Shown piece after piece: positions 1 to 5,750 of a stretch of 7,065 nucleotides of DNA. Both the position numbers and the translations under genes were made by a program. Position 1 is the stretch's first letter. Each line of letters opens with the position of its first letter. The stretch covers positions 1 to 7,065 of the forward strand of contig JAILOW010000193.1 in NCBI GenBank assembly GCA_024690635.1, in the 5' to 3' direction. Source of the stretch: Butyrivibrio sp. (GTDB lineage: Bacteria; Bacillota_A; Clostridia; Lachnospirales; Lachnospiraceae). Below the pieces are notes generated by a model that did no database searches, was not told the DNA's origin, and saw nothing but the letters and a program-made list of their open reading frames with translations.

Positions 1-54
1 AAGTACTTTAAGGTTGAGCTTCCTTCCCTTTCCGAGGAAGGAAACGAAGAATAA
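1..54 (+). other. Inverted copy of the chemoreceptor 3' end (17 codons plus stop)
   Basis: Frame 1 from the first base reads [17 protein letters not shown] and then TAA at 52-54. This is identical at nucleotide level to the end of the minus-strand chemoreceptor at 139-192. It is either the tail of a second, convergent chemoreceptor gene lying outside the window or, more likely, the copied arm of a fold-back artefact. It should not be counted as an independent gene until the sequence to the left is known. Confidence 0.6.
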
Positions 55-79
55 TATCCTTCTAACCTCTGTATTATAT

Positions 80-113
80 GGAGCTTCAAAAAAGATTTCT
101 TTTTTGGAGCTCC
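80..113 (-). terminator. Core hairpin between the two tails, possible native terminator of the chemoreceptor gene
   Basis: The innermost part of the palindrome is a 16-bp stem (80-95 with 98-113): GGAGCT plus one G-T wobble and then an A6GA/TCT6 stretch. It begins 25 nt beyond the chemoreceptor stop codon. A GC-containing base with an A/T-rich upper stem is compatible with a bidirectional intrinsic terminator, but no U-tract follows the stem as read here, because the next bases are the copied arm. If the outer arms are an artefact, the true sequence beyond position 80 on the minus-strand transcript is unknown. The terminator role is therefore inferred only from position. Confidence 0.35.
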
Positions 114-138
114 ATATAATACAGAGGTTAGAAGGATA

Positions 139-1917
139 TTATTCTTCGTTTCCTTCCTCGGAAAGGGAAGGAAGCTCAACCTTAAAGTACTTGACGTTGG
201 CGGTAAGCTCTTCGGCGATCCTCTGAAGATCCTGAGCCTGCTCAACAACGGATTCCATATTGGTATCAAGCTGCATGAGAGAAGCACTGGTCTCCTGAGT
301 GGAAGCTGCGTTCTCCTCTGAAATACTTGAAAGAGATTCTACGGAATTCATGATGTTTTCCTTGTCGGAGTTCATGGTTTCAACAAGCTCAACAATCTGC
401 TTGTTGCCTTCTTCAGTCTCTTTAAGGAGCTGGAGCATCTGCTCGAAGGATTCGCTCATCTCTTCAAGAGCAACTGTCTCGTTGGAGATAGCAGTCTTGA
501 TGTTCTCTGTAAGCTCTTTATTGGTGTTGGAGTAATCGGTAATTGTTGAAAGCATGTTTGTGATCTCGCCTGCAAGGGTATTGGTATTGCCTGCAAGATC
601 CTTGATGTTATCAGCAACAACCGCAAATCCCTTACCTGCTTCACCTGCTCTTGCAGCCTCGATGGATGCGTTAAGAGCAAGGAGGTTTGTCTGGCTTGCA
701 ATTGATATAATGGACTCAGCTGCGGTGGAGATCTGTGCAACTACGTTTGCTGTCTCGTTTACGGAATCAGCAACCTGAGATGCCATCTCGTCGTTCTTCT
801 GATCCTGTTCCTTGATCTGTTCAAGCTGTTCCTTAACCTTGGAGGATTCTGTGTAAACAAGTCTTCCTCTTTCAAGGTTGGAGTTTGCTGAATCAAGAAC
901 GTTGTCTACGGAAGATCCGATATTGATGGTAATTGAGGATGTGCTCTGTACATCCTCAGCCATTGCTGTTGCGCCTGTAGCCAGGTCGTTAACCGCAGAG
1001 CTGATATCTGTTGTAGTTTTCTGAGAACTTGAAATGCTGTCTTTTGCAAGCTCTGCCTTGGTATTAACTGTATCTGCGTGATCGATGACCCTTACAAGCG
1101 CGTTTCTAAGGTCATGTCTCATGCCTTCAAGACCTGAAAGAATGGTCTTGAATTCGGTAATGATACTGTCTGACTGTATCTTGGTGACAAAGTCGCCGTC
1201 TGAGATCCTCTTAACATTTTCGCCCATCTTATTGAGGGTTTTGATGATGGCCATGATGATAACTGCAGTGATGGCCAAAAGAATGATGGATACGATTATA
1301 AATACGATGATGTTGATGGTGATGCTCTTTGTTGTGGCAGCCTGAGTGTCAAGCTTTTCGTGCTCTGCCCACTCCTCAGCGATATCAGTCATATCACTGA
1401 TATAGTCTCTGGTTGTGGAAAACTCCATATCAAAGGCTTCGATGTCACCTTCGTTGGTGTCAACATTGTAAAGAGCTATCCATTTCTGATACTGAGCATC
1501 GAACTCGGAATAGAGCTGCTGGAAAGTCTTGCCGTTGGCTGTATGCTCTGTGTACAGATCGTTGTTGGTTTTTGCAAGATCAGCCGCAAGATTAACTCTG
1601 TCAAGAGCCTGCTGGCAGTTGTCATGATAATCGGCAACATGTCCCTGAATTGTCTCAGGTGGCATATACTGTCCGTAAGCGTTGACATGAAGTGCTGCTG
1701 ACTCAGCCTGATACAGATCTCTGTCTGCATTGATAAGGGCTGTGCTGATGGTGTACAGCATATCGTAATACAGTTTTTCATCTGCCTTTTCGATCTGCTT
1801 CATTTTGTTGCTATTAATAAATGTACTGATGATGAGTGTGAGGACCAAAACACCCGAAATGGCTATAAGTATAAGGCCAAGAGGGGCGCTGAATCCGTTA
1901 TTGTTTTTTTCCTTCAT
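139..1917 (-). CDS. Methyl-accepting chemotaxis protein (two-TM chemoreceptor with HAMP domain)
   Basis: This 592-residue protein is a transmembrane receptor that would signal through CheW/CheA to the flagellar motor or a related output. TM1 is about residues 11-34. An extracytoplasmic, mostly helical sensor domain spans about 35-198 (compatible with a four-helix-bundle ligand domain; ligand unknown). TM2 is about 199-226, HAMP about 226-277, and a long cytoplasmic coiled coil runs to about 575. The hairpin tip that binds CheA/CheW is clear at 405-432, with [20 protein letters not shown] and then [15 protein letters not shown]. The segment [14 protein letters not shown] (534-547) resembles a methylation helix. 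A short acidic tail (SLSEEGNEE) follows the bundle, and there is no NWETF-type pentapeptide for CheR. The ATG at 1915-1917 is preceded by AAGGAGGT, 10 nt upstream. The last 54 nt lie in the palindrome, so the exact 3' context is uncertain, but the reading frame itself is intact. Confidence 0.95.
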   Translation of the reverse strand: MKEKNNNGFSAPLGLILIAISGVLVLTLIISTFINSNKMKQIEKADEKLYYDMLYTISTALINADRDLYQAESAALHVNAYGQYMPPETIQGHVADYHDNCQQALDRVNLAADLAKTNNDLYTEHTANGKTFQQLYSEFDAQYQKWIALYNVDTNEGDIEAFDMEFSTTRDYISDMTDIAEEWAEHEKLDTQAATTKSITINIIVFIIVSIILLAITAVIIMAIIKTLNKMGENVKRISDGDFVTKIQSDSIITEFKTILSGLEGMRHDLRNALVRVIDHADTVNTKAELAKDSISSSQKTTTDISSAVNDLATGATAMAEDVQSTSSITINIGSSVDNVLDSANSNLERGRLVYTESSKVKEQLEQIKEQDQKNDEMASQVADSVNETANVVAQISTAAESIISIASQTNLLALNASIEAARAGEAGKGFAVVADNIKDLAGNTNTLAGEITNMLSTITDYSNTNKELTENIKTAISNETVALEEMSESFEQMLQLLKETEEGNKQIVELVETMNSDKENIMNSVESLSSISEENAASTQETSASLMQLDTNMESVVEQAQDLQRIAEELTANVKYFKVELPSLSEEGNEE

Positions 1918-1927
1918 CTTCCTGTTT

Positions 1928-1935
1928 ACCTCCTT
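1928..1935 (-). promoter_or_regulatory. Ribosome binding site of the chemoreceptor gene
   Basis: On the minus strand this reads AAGGAGGT, close to the ideal anti-16S sequence, with 10 nt between it and the ATG at 1917. It fixes the start codon of the chemoreceptor. Confidence 0.85.
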
Positions 1936-1956
1936 AAAAACAAATAACTTAGAATA

Positions 1957-2016
1957 ATTATAGTGCTAACAAGGGGGCTGCTGTATATTTATAAGCCAAA
2001 ATTTATACAATTTTTA
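1957..2016 (-). promoter_or_regulatory. Possible promoter(s) of the chemoreceptor gene, sigma-28-like or sigma-A
   Basis: On the minus strand, TAAA (2016-2013) and GCTTATAA (1996-1989) are separated by 16 nt. This resembles the motility sigma factor (SigD/FliA) pattern of TAAA, about 15 nt, then GCCGATAA; the -10 element matches at 6 of 8 positions and the spacer is one longer than usual. A perfect TATAAT lies downstream at 1962-1957, but its -35 position (TACAGC) is poor. Either could serve this gene. Chemoreceptor genes are commonly in the motility regulon, which favours the first. This is judged by eye only. Confidence 0.35.
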
Positions 2017-2043
2017 GATACTGTCAGACTATTTGACATAAAA

Positions 2044-4761
2044 TTATCTTTTGCCTATTTTCTCACTTATCATGTCGTTGGTTCTTGAAATCTCAGCCCA
2101 GAAATCTCTGGCGGAAAGACGTATGGCTCCGCTGCTCATGACGATTACCTGTTCGATGGCATCTGAGGTTGCAACCGTGATTTTGTATTTTTTGCCTATC
2201 TCATGAGCGGCCTTTTCTATGTACTGATCCGCTGTCTCTGCCTCTTTTGTGTAGATGATGGAAAGAGAGCCTTTCTGCTCAAGATGTTCCTTTCCTCCGG
2301 GAACTCTGTAGGCATCAAATACAAGGATCACATTTTCTCTTCTGAAACCTGAAAAATTGCATAAAATTTCACTAAGGGAGTCTCTGGCAGCCTTCAGGTC
2401 TTTCTTTGCAAGATCAGAAAGATGAGGATCCGCATAGATCACGTTATATCCATCCACCAGAAGGTATTCTTTCTGCTCCTTGTCGGTTTCGCAGGAGCGC
2501 TTGTATTTTTCTTCTTTTGCCTGCTCGACTTCCAGATCTCTTTTGCTCTCTTCAGGCGTATCTGCCTGGTTGTCGGCAGTGTAGACTCTGCTGCTTTCAA
2601 CGTATCTGGGCTTTATCTCGCCGTAGGTTCTTTCAAATATGTTTTTAAGCTCATTTTCCGTCATGCGAATGTCTTTTTCGATGTCGGCAAAAGAGCGGTT
2701 GTCCTCTTGCTTGTTTCGAAGCCTCGCCTGGAGATTTTTAAGTGCCTCCCTGTCGATGCTGTCTGTAAGGTCTGTTGCGGCAGAAAAGCCTTCATTCGGG
2801 CGCCAGCCGGTGTCAAGGTGCATGTGATCCCTAACCTCATCCCAGGGTATAACAGTACCTGCGCCGTGGGAGCAAAATACGGAGCCTGTGGGATTTCTGG
2901 TATCAAGGGCCGGATCATAGCCTCTTTTGGCAATGACTTCCTCCGGATTGTGGCAAGGGCCGTAGCCTGAAAGAGTAGTGCAGAGCTTGCCTTCGCCGTG
3001 GGAGTAGGATGAGAGCTCTTTTGCATAATCCCCTATACATGCGGCGGGGACAGTGCCTGTTATTACGGATTTATTGCCCTCGATGTCGGGAAGGCCGACG
3101 GTTCCGTTCATTCGCTGGATATCGTTAAGGGCTCTTCCCACCAGGTCCTGAGGAACTTCAATCCTGTACTGGAAATAGGGCTCTAACAGTACGCTGTCAG
3201 CCATCATAAGACCCTGCCTTACGGCGCGGTAGGTGGCCTGTCTGAAGTCTCCGCCTTCGGTGTGTTTTTCGTGGGCCTTGCCTGTAAGGAGAGTGATCTT
3301 TATATCGGTTATCTCTGAGCCTGTCAGGACTCCGCGATGTTTCTTTTCCGCAAGGTGAGTGAGGATGAGTCTTTGCCAGTTAAGTGAAAGCACATCCGTA
3401 CTGCAGTTGTTTTCAATTATGATGCCGCTTCCGGGCTCTGCGGGTTCAAGGAGAAGGTGAACCTCCGCGTAGTGGCGAAGGGGTTCGAAATGTCCGACAC
3501 CCTCCACTGAATCTGCAATTGTCTCTTTATAGACCACATGACCCTGACCAAAGCCCACGTCAATTCCAAAGCGTGTTTTGAACAGGTGCTTTAAGATCTC
3601 TTCCTGAACTTCGCCCATGATCTGAAGCTCGATGTCGCCGGTCTCCTCGTTATAGGAGGAAAGGAGCATGGGCTCTTCCTCTTCAAGGGTTTTGAGCTGC
3701 TTGTAGATCACATGGGGATCGGCATCCTCCGGAAGGATGAGAGCGCAGGAGAGTATGGGCTGCAGCACTTCTGATACGCTGCTGGAGCTTAATGCTCCAA
3801 GGCCCTGACCTGCCTTTGTCCCGCTAAGACCTGTAAGAGCGCAAACCATGCCTGCGGCCACTTCCGTTACTGCCTTATATTTATCTCCTGAATAGATCCT
3901 TATCTGATCGACTTTTTCACCGTCTATGATGTCTCTTATTTTAACGGAGCCGCTTGTGACCTTGATATGCGTAAGCCTGCTTCCCTGCGCATCGCGGCTT
4001 ATCTTGTAGACACGGGCGCCAAAGGATTCGGGCGAAGTGACACCGGGGGACGGGGTTAGCGGTCCATTTTGGACTTCGTATCTGCAGATGTGGTCCAGCA
4101 GATTCTGTACACCCTCCATCTTCAGCGCAGAGCCAAAAAGGACGGGAAAGGCTTTTCTCTTGGAAAAAAGATTTGCAGTTTCATCTTTGGAAATTTCTTT
4201 TCCGTCAAGAAATGCGTTTAAAAGATCTTCGTCGCAGACCGCAAGCTCTTCCTGAATGAGAGATTTGTCTGCGCCTTCGTCAAAGCGGATGAAGTGGCCT
4301 CCAAGCTCTTTTTTCAGGGCTTCGATCAGCTCATCGCGCCTTCCGGGGTCATCCATACCGGCCTGATCCATCTTATTTACAAATATGACTGTGGGAACCT
4401 TGTAGTGGTCAAGAAGCTTCCAAAGTATCTTTACCTGGCCTGTTACGCCGTCAGGGGCGCTGACTACCAGCACTGCAAGATCCAGAACCTGAAGAGTCCT
4501 CTCCATCTCAGGGGAGAAATCCGAGTGCCCCGGGGTATCCAGCAGAGTAAAGTTTATGTCCTGATATTCAAATACAGCCTGTTTGGAAAAAATAGTGATG
4601 CCTCTTGAGCGCTCCAGCTCAAAGGTGTCAAGAAAAGTATCCTTGTGATCTACACGGCCCATTGATCTGATGGCGCCTGCGATATAGAGTATCCCCTCGG
4701 AAAGAGTGGTCTTGCCTGCATCCACGTGGGCAAGGATACCGATGGTCATGTTTTTGTTCAT
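2044..4761 (-). CDS. TetM/EF-G-like translation factor GTPase fused to a C-terminal YacP/Rae1-like NYN nuclease domain
   Basis: The protein has 905 residues; classical ribosomal-protection proteins have about 640. GTPase motifs are all present: P-loop AHVDAGKTT (11-19), switch I RSRGITI (51-57), DTPGHSDF (75-82, with the catalytic His), NKMD (129-132) and GSALKMEGV (210-218). EF-G-like domains II to V follow to about residue 600. A C603-H604 / C630-x-H632 segment is next, then a charged helical linker (about 665-760). The NYN domain (about 766-890) has LLVDGYNVIYA (767-777), VILVFDA (811-817), KEAETADQYIE (839-849) and VATSDAIEQ (863-871), giving Asp770, 816, 845 and 867 as probable metal or catalytic residues. 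B. subtilis Rae1 (YacP) has the same motifs and cleaves mRNA in the ribosomal A site. The domain IV tip differs from TetM/TetO, so tetracycline resistance is unproven. The ATG overlaps the preceding gene's TGA by 4 nt and has no strong own ribosome binding site, so translational coupling is likely. Confidence 0.93.
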   Translation of the reverse strand: MNKNMTIGILAHVDAGKTTLSEGILYIAGAIRSMGRVDHKDTFLDTFELERSRGITIFSKQAVFEYQDINFTLLDTPGHSDFSPEMERTLQVLDLAVLVVSAPDGVTGQVKILWKLLDHYKVPTVIFVNKMDQAGMDDPGRRDELIEALKKELGGHFIRFDEGADKSLIQEELAVCDEDLLNAFLDGKEISKDETANLFSKRKAFPVLFGSALKMEGVQNLLDHICRYEVQNGPLTPSPGVTSPESFGARVYKISRDAQGSRLTHIKVTSGSVKIRDIIDGEKVDQIRIYSGDKYKAVTEVAAGMVCALTGLSGTKAGQGLGALSSSSVSEVLQPILSCALILPEDADPHVIYKQLKTLEEEEPMLLSSYNEETGDIELQIMGEVQEEILKHLFKTRFGIDVGFGQGHVVYKETIADSVEGVGHFEPLRHYAEVHLLLEPAEPGSGIIIENNCSTDVLSLNWQRLILTHLAEKKHRGVLTGSEITDIKITLLTGKAHEKHTEGGDFRQATYRAVRQGLMMADSVLLEPYFQYRIEVPQDLVGRALNDIQRMNGTVGLPDIEGNKSVITGTVPAACIGDYAKELSSYSHGEGKLCTTLSGYGPCHNPEEVIAKRGYDPALDTRNPTGSVFCSHGAGTVIPWDEVRDHMHLDTGWRPNEGFSAATDLTDSIDREALKNLQARLRNKQEDNRSFADIEKDIRMTENELKNIFERTYGEIKPRYVESSRVYTADNQADTPEESKRDLEVEQAKEEKYKRSCETDKEQKEYLLVDGYNVIYADPHLSDLAKKDLKAARDSLSEILCNFSGFRRENVILVFDAYRVPGGKEHLEQKGSLSIIYTKEAETADQYIEKAAHEIGKKYKITVATSDAIEQVIVMSSGAIRLSARDFWAEISRTNDMISEKIGKR

Positions 4762-5186
4762 ACATTTATCCCCAGCTCAGATAAAAGTCTTGAGCCTTCC
4801 TTTATTTCTGAAAGATATGCATCAAAGAGAGCGCTGCGAAGGGGGCGATATTCATCGGCAAGTCCAAACCTTCCGGGAATATTGCCCGTAACGTCGTCTA
4901 TGTCTGTTGCAAGCCTTGATGCAGCGCCGCCGTCACTCATGTGAATTGTTCCGAAAAAGGTGGTGCCGTAGCTCTTTGAAGAAAGGCACATTTCGACAAA
5001 GTCTTTTGAAAAGCCCTTCAGAGCCTCTTCACCTGCTTCGTTAAAGAGGCCTGCGTATTTTTTCATTTCTTTAGCAAGTTTTCTTTCGTTCAGGAAATTG
5101 ATGCTGGTCTGACCTATTACCTGTATGTTCAAAAATGCCTGAAGCATGTCTTTATACTTGAATTCTGTATCTGTTATGCTGCGCAT
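4758..5186 (-). CDS. Conserved-looking hypothetical protein, 142 residues, translationally coupled to the GTPase-nuclease gene
   Basis: I do not recognise this family. The product is soluble, without signal peptide or membrane segment, and appears mainly helical. The N-terminal half (about 8-67) is a set of amphipathic helices. A glycine-rich middle follows, with YGTTFFGTIHMSDGGAASRL (73-92) and IDDVTGNIPGRFGLADEY (96-113), and then a C-terminal helix (about 114-137). The ATG at 5184-5186 was chosen because GAAAGGA lies 7 nt upstream. The frame stays open to an ATG at 5267, but that 27-residue extension is low-complexity (Q, N, P, K, H) and has no ribosome binding site. The stop codon TGA overlaps the ATG of the GTPase gene as ATGA. 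This tight coupling suggests that the two products are made together and act in one process, probably on the ribosome; that role is an inference from position alone. Confidence 0.85.
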   Translation of the reverse strand: MRSITDTEFKYKDMLQAFLNIQVIGQTSINFLNERKLAKEMKKYAGLFNEAGEEALKGFSKDFVEMCLSSKSYGTTFFGTIHMSDGGAASRLATDIDDVTGNIPGRFGLADEYRPLRSALFDAYLSEIKEGSRLLSELGINV

Positions 5187-5193
5187 GTATGAA

Positions 5194-5200
5194 TCCTTTC
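5194..5200 (-). promoter_or_regulatory. Ribosome binding site deciding the start of the 142-residue hypothetical protein
   Basis: On the minus strand this reads GAAAGGA, with 7 nt to the ATG at 5186. The alternative in-frame ATG at 5267 is preceded by a pyrimidine-rich stretch without any AGGAG-like sequence. Confidence 0.7.
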
Positions 5201-5271
5201 TCGGGTGCTTGTTTTTAGGCCTGTTTGGTTTTGGTTGGTTGCAGGCTGTTTGTTGATGTCTTGTCATATTG

Positions 5272-5300
5272 ATTTTAGCAGAGGGCGGGGGATATTGAAA
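5272..5300 (-). promoter_or_regulatory. Candidate sigma-A promoter (extended -10) for the hypothetical/GTPase-nuclease unit
   Basis: On the minus strand the -10 is TAAAAT (5277-5272), preceded by TGC, giving an extended -10 of the TGn type. The -35 candidate TTTCAA (5300-5295) is weak (3 of 6) at an ideal 17-nt spacing. Transcription would start near 5265, leaving a leader of about 80 nt to the ATG at 5186. That leader is strikingly C/A-rich and G-poor on the transcribed sense strand over 5221-5258, and so probably unstructured. Confidence 0.4.
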
Positions 5301-5379
5301 CTACTGTACGTGGAGGAAATCTTGTTAAAAAGAAGTAATGATAGGGCGATTGGGCTGTGAAATGTTTTTTTTCTATACA

Positions 5380-5410
5380 ACCACCCTTTTTTGCGGCGAA
5401 TTAGGGTGGT
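5380..5410. repeat. Inverted repeat with 8-bp stem in the divergent intergenic region
   Basis: ACCACCCT (5380-5387) pairs perfectly with AGGGTGGT (5403-5410) across a 15-nt loop. No U-tract follows on either strand, so it is not a normal terminator. The CCACCCTTTT sequence of its left arm recurs at 5506-5515. It could be an RNA hairpin or a protein-binding palindrome. Confidence 0.6.
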
Positions 5411-5485
5411 CGGCACAATTTCAGCTAGTATTTTGCCCAGACAATCCTTCTTTTTTAACAAATTTTGCTCTTTTTCGGGTCTATA

Positions 5486-5558
5486 TGGCTAATAATCCAT
5501 TTTAGCCACCCTTTTGGGCTGGAACTTTGCTCGATTCTCAACTTGATTTTTGGCTAAA
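5486..5558. repeat. Three TGGCTAA half-sites with mutually exclusive pairing
   Basis: TGGCTAA occurs at 5486-5492 and 5551-5557, and its complement TTAGCCA at 5502-5508. The middle copy can pair with the first (7 bp, 9-nt loop) or with the third (8 bp, TTTAGCCA 5501-5508 with TGGCTAAA 5551-5558). Neither hairpin is followed by a U-tract. The arrangement fits either operator half-sites or an RNA switch; the sequence alone does not decide. Confidence 0.5.
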
Positions 5559-5579
5559 CACAATACCATTACTTTCGCC

Positions 5580-5629
5580 AAAAAATATGTTAGGATGTCT
5601 GTACGAAGACACTACATGAGCTTAACATA
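5580..5629 (-). terminator. Hairpin followed by six T on the minus strand, possible weak terminator or attenuator
   Basis: The outer stem TATGTTA/TAACATA (5586-5592 with 5623-5629) and the inner stem TGTCT/AGACA (5596-5600 with 5607-5611, loop GTACGA) form an interrupted hairpin. On the minus strand the outer stem runs straight into TTTTTT (5585-5580). The stem is A/T-rich and interrupted, so termination would be weak. It lies about 400 nt upstream of the minus-strand gene pair, and no minus-strand promoter was recognised above it. Confidence 0.3.
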
Positions 5630-5701
5630 CCTTCATTTTTAGTAATGCGATGAATTAAGCGTTTGTATAACGTAAGTGGCAAAAAAGCAACTAATGATTC
5701 A

Positions 5702-5730
5702 TTGTGACTGTATCCGCTCTTGTTTACACT
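5702..5730 (+). promoter_or_regulatory. Tentative promoter of the Xre-type regulator
   Basis: TTGTGA (5702-5707) and TACACT (5725-5730) are exactly 17 nt apart, each matching consensus at 4 of 6 positions. Transcription would begin near 5737, leaving only about 14 nt before the ATG with the ribosome binding site at the very 5' end. That is unusual, so an upstream promoter is also possible (for example TATAAC at 5666-5671, which lacks a clear -35). Confidence 0.25.
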
Positions 5731-5739
5731 GATAGCGGA
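5713..5739 (+). promoter_or_regulatory. Inverted repeat overlapping the regulator's ribosome binding site, possible operator
   Basis: TCCGCT (5713-5718) and AGCGGA (5734-5739) are perfect inverted copies separated by 15 nt. The right half includes the first bases of the GGAGGTGAT ribosome binding site, and the repeat spans the tentative -10. This could be an autoregulatory operator for the Xre protein or an RNA hairpin that hides the ribosome binding site. Confidence 0.4.
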
Positions 5740-5745
5740 GGTGAT
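5737..5745 (+). promoter_or_regulatory. Strong ribosome binding site of the Xre-type regulator
   Basis: GGAGGTGAT is nearly fully complementary to the 16S rRNA tail, and it ends 5 nt before the ATG at 5751. Confidence 0.85.
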
Positions 5746-5750
5746 GAGAA

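Larger units (their letters stand above)
1..192. repeat. Large near-perfect palindrome reaching the window edge
   Basis: Base i is complementary to base 193-i throughout. The left arm is 1-95, the right arm is 98-192, and the unpaired centre is TT at 96-97. The only non-Watson-Crick position is T86 opposite G107, a possible G-T wobble. The right arm contains the last 17 codons and stop of the minus-strand chemoreceptor gene plus its downstream region, and the left arm repeats the same sequence inverted. The left arm ends only because the window ends, so the true arm may be longer. This is far longer than an intrinsic terminator and it invades coding sequence. The likeliest explanation is a fold-back (inverted chimera) at a contig end, primed by a short natural hairpin at about 80-113. 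A real inverted duplication or a read-through of a closed hairpin end cannot be excluded. Confidence 0.97.
5187..5750. other. 564-bp divergent intergenic region without a convincing gene
   Basis: This stretch separates the minus-strand hypothetical/GTPase unit from the plus-strand regulator. It holds the features listed separately: a minus-strand ribosome binding site and extended -10 promoter, an 8-bp inverted repeat at 5380-5410, three TGGCTAA motifs at 5486-5558, a hairpin with T6 at 5580-5629, and an inverted repeat at the regulator's ribosome binding site. Short repeated words also include CCACCCTTTT (5381, 5506) and TTTGCTC (5464, 5526). A minus-strand frame at 5264-5461 is open for 65 codons from a TTG but lacks a good ribosome binding site and looks random. 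No tRNA or recognised riboswitch was seen. Confidence 0.7.

Noticed and set aside
1..192. Insertion-sequence terminal inverted repeat or transposon end
   Set aside because: The arms are nearly contiguous (2-nt spacer), contain the end of a chemoreceptor gene, and leave no room for a transposase.
1985..2043. Intrinsic terminator after the GTPase-nuclease gene
   Set aside because: Only 4-5-bp A/T-rich stems can be drawn between the stop codon and the chemoreceptor leader, so no terminator was called; read-through into the chemoreceptor is possible.
2422..2970. Plus-strand 182-codon open frame opposite the GTPase-nuclease gene
   Set aside because: It is antisense to a clearly conserved coding region, with a Phe/Val/Cys-rich composition typical of a reverse-strand shadow.
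2044..4761. Acquired tetracycline resistance gene of the tet(M)/tet(W) type on a mobile element
   Set aside because: The protein is about 265 residues longer, has a different domain IV loop, and no integrase, recombinase or conjugation gene is visible nearby.
5187..5267. 27-residue N-terminal extension of the 142-residue hypothetical protein from the ATG at 5267
   Set aside because: It is low-complexity (Q, N, P, K, H) without a ribosome binding site, and the candidate promoter would start transcription at about this point. The ATG at 5186 has GAAAGGA at good spacing.
5264..5461. Minus-strand 65-codon open frame in the intergenic region
   Set aside because: It has a TTG start, no convincing ribosome binding site, an unremarkable composition, and it crosses the repeated motifs and the candidate promoter.
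5381..5512. AGGGTGG words resembling the T-box conserved core
   Set aside because: The essential continuation ACCGCG is missing at all three copies, there is no specifier stem or GC-rich terminator, and no synthetase or amino acid gene is adjacent.
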